A stretch of 6,668 bases of DNA from Propionibacteriaceae bacterium (lineage in GTDB: Bacteria > Actinomycetota > Actinomycetes > Propionibacteriales > Propionibacteriaceae): NCBI GenBank assembly GCA_009781325.1, contig WQYJ01000118.1, positions 1 through 6,668 on the forward strand. The letters are read 5' to 3'. This document shows, piece after piece, positions 5,970-6,668 of the stretch. Both the position numbers and the translations under genes were made by a program. Below the pieces are notes generated by a model. That model saw only the letters and a program-made list of their open reading frames with translations. It was not told the origin of the DNA and did not search any database. Within the stretch, counting starts at the first letter, position 1. Each line of letters starts with the position of its first letter.

Positions 5970-6000
5970 TAGCCGGTATAGTTGATCCGGCTAGTTTTTA
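5970..6000 (+). promoter_or_regulatory. tRNA promoter overlapping a terminator-like dyad
   Basis: TATAGT (5977-5982) is a good -10 hexamer about 20 bases before the tRNA; TTGGAT (5955-5960) with a 16-base spacer is a weak -35. The same -10 lies in the loop of a perfect 7-bp dyad, TAGCCGG (5970-5976) with CCGGCTA (5987-5993), followed by GTTTTTA (5994-6000). That is the shape of an intrinsic terminator for transcripts arriving from the left. Confidence 0.45.
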
Positions 6001-6001
6001 T

Positions 6002-6074
6002 GCCGCCTTAGCTCAGTCGGTAGAGCGGCTCACTCGTAATGAGCAGGTCTGCGGTTCGATTCCGCAAGGCGGCT
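6002..6074 (+). tRNA. tRNA-Thr (anticodon CGT)
   Basis: A full cloverleaf can be drawn: acceptor stem GCCGCCT/AGGCGGC (6002-6008, 6067-6073), D stem GCTC/GAGC, anticodon stem GCTCA/TGAGC around loop CTCGTAA (6033-6039, anticodon CGT, reading ACG threonine codons), variable AGGTC, and T stem TGCGG/CCGCA with loop TTCGATT. The discriminator base is T at 6074. The CCA end is not encoded. Confidence 0.96.
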
Positions 6075-6114
6075 CTGTTATTTTAGTCTCAATCTGTGGG
6101 CAATCCTGGTTTAT

Positions 6115-6159
6115 TTGCTGTAGCCAGGGGTGGCGTGTAAGCTAATAACGCGAATTAGC
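6115..6159 (+). promoter_or_regulatory. Possible promoter and operator dyad for the discoidin-protein gene
   Basis: TTGCTG (6115-6120), a 17-base spacer and TAAGCT (6138-6143, fits TANNNT) form a plausible promoter about 65 bases before the ATG. A perfect dyad, GCTAAT (6141-6146) with ATTAGC (6154-6159), lies across the expected transcription start and could be an operator. Both are read by eye and are weak on their own. Confidence 0.3.
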
Positions 6160-6208
6160 CGTGGTGGCGCAGGAGACGACGACGTATGCCTACGAGAGGG
6201 AAAGCACA

Positions 6209-6668
6209 ATGTTCGGAATATCCGATAAGCGCACCAGTTCAAATACCAACAATGCCGGTTTTTTGCGGCGCCTGACAACAGGATTATTGGCTGCTGCTTT
6301 AGCAGCCATTGGAATTGCAGAAGTTTCAACAGGAGGTCTAGTACCGCCAGCTAATGCAGATGTGTCACCGCCTGGGTTGGGTGCCACTGCTACGGTCTCA
6401 GGGGGTTACAACGATACCGCGAGACTACTCAATAATCGAGGACGTGAGGGGATCGGCCACCAGCCACTCGGAACGTACATTACTTTTGAGCTGTCGAAGC
6501 CAACCGACCGCTTATTCTTCCAGTGGCAGGCAGGTGCCAACTATAACTACAACACGTATGTCTATGGCTCACCGCGGGACTATACAGTTGAGGTTTCTAC
6601 CAACTCCACCAATGGCACCAACGGGACTTGGACGACTGTTGCCACTGTTATAAACAACAGAACAGCAA
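6209..6668 (+). CDS. Secreted discoidin (F5/8 type C, CBM32-like) domain protein, 3' partial
   Basis: The frame is open from the ATG at 6209 to the right edge, giving 153 residues of a longer protein. A signal peptide is clear: a polar N-terminus, then RR at 20-21, a hydrophobic core LLAAALAAIGIAEV (26-39), and a likely signal peptidase I cut after ANA (48-50). The mature part begins DVSPPGLGATATVSGG and shows a discoidin-like beta sandwich: LGTYITFELSKPTDRLFFQW (87-106), then NYNYNTYVYGSPRDYTVEVS (111-130), an Asn/Thr/Gly-rich loop, and GTWTTVATV (139-147). The 'YG-[AS]-P-[KR]-DY-x-[VI]-EVS' and 'GTWTTVA' patterns are typical of discoidin modules in secreted glycosidases and adhesins, where they bind sugars. 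Any catalytic domain would lie beyond the window. GAGAGGG (6194-6200) is a good ribosome site; GTG codons at 6161 and 6164 are in frame but less likely. It follows the tRNA gene and seems to have its own promoter. Confidence 0.82.
   Translation, partial: MFGISDKRTSSNTNNAGFLRRLTTGLLAAALAAIGIAEVSTGGLVPPANADVSPPGLGATATVSGGYNDTARLLNNRGREGIGHQPLGTYITFELSKPTDRLFFQWQAGANYNYNTYVYGSPRDYTVEVSTNSTNGTNGTWTTVATVINNRTA

Noticed and set aside
5542..5972. Long reading frames on both strands through the repeats, giving 10-residue peptide repeats such as PTAGRRMMVE or SSSVLRWVPP
   Set aside because: A 30-base period keeps any stop-free frame open. Both strands are equally open, no ribosome sites are seen, and the frame is not kept in the 29-base units.
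5918..6145. Forward reading frame covering the tRNA
   Set aside because: It is a readthrough of the tRNA-Thr gene, a well-known false gene.
6354..6653. Forward frame inside the discoidin gene
   Set aside because: It is a shadow of the signal-peptide/discoidin frame, which has a good ribosome site and clear domain.

Overview
The window looks like chromosomal DNA from a moderately GC-rich actinobacterium. Three things point there: the tail of a PASTA-domain Ser/Thr kinase (PknB type) directly followed by crgA, a DUF5318 zinc-ribbon gene, and two multi-pass glycosyltransferases of the GT87 and PIG-V types. A lower-GC actinobacterial lineage such as the Actinomycetaceae would fit, but this is inference from gene content, not a sequence match.

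Positions 1-3711 (+ strand) form a compact cell-envelope block: pknB C-terminus, crgA, a DUF5318 gene starting at a TTG two bases after the crgA stop, a GT87-like polyprenyl-phosphate-sugar glycosyltransferase, and a PIG-V-like mannosyltransferase whose GTG overlaps the GT87 stop. The tight spacing suggests one transcript from crgA to the PIG-V gene. It would couple septum/peptidoglycan regulation (PknB senses cell-wall material, CrgA is a divisome membrane protein) with sugar transfer to lipids or other acceptors on the outer face of the membrane.

Positions 3712-4323 hold no gene I can support, only small dyads. A short HTH gene (4324-4578) follows and ends at a strong intrinsic terminator. 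Between it and a convergent DedA-like gene (5034-5558, - strand) lies the most striking element: about 310 bases (4648-4956) that fold into an outer stem closing a multibranch junction with a small hairpin and two long stems. G-U pairs imply that the + strand is the RNA. I cannot match it to a known RNA family.

The DedA-like protein is unusual. It is short at the N-terminus, cannot be extended because of an in-frame stop, and lacks the arginine pair and the acidic residue that are functionally important in the family. Its ATG sits where a leaderless transcript would begin. Upstream of it, 5627-5910 is a cluster of nine copies of a 29/30-bp repeat: three in one orientation and six in the other, around a 14-base centre.

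Positions 5970-6074 carry a terminator/promoter-like dyad and a tRNA-Thr(CGT) gene. The window ends inside a secreted protein with a signal peptide and a discoidin (F5/8 type C, CBM32-like) domain, suggesting a carbohydrate-binding or carbohydrate-acting surface or secreted product of a host-associated organism.
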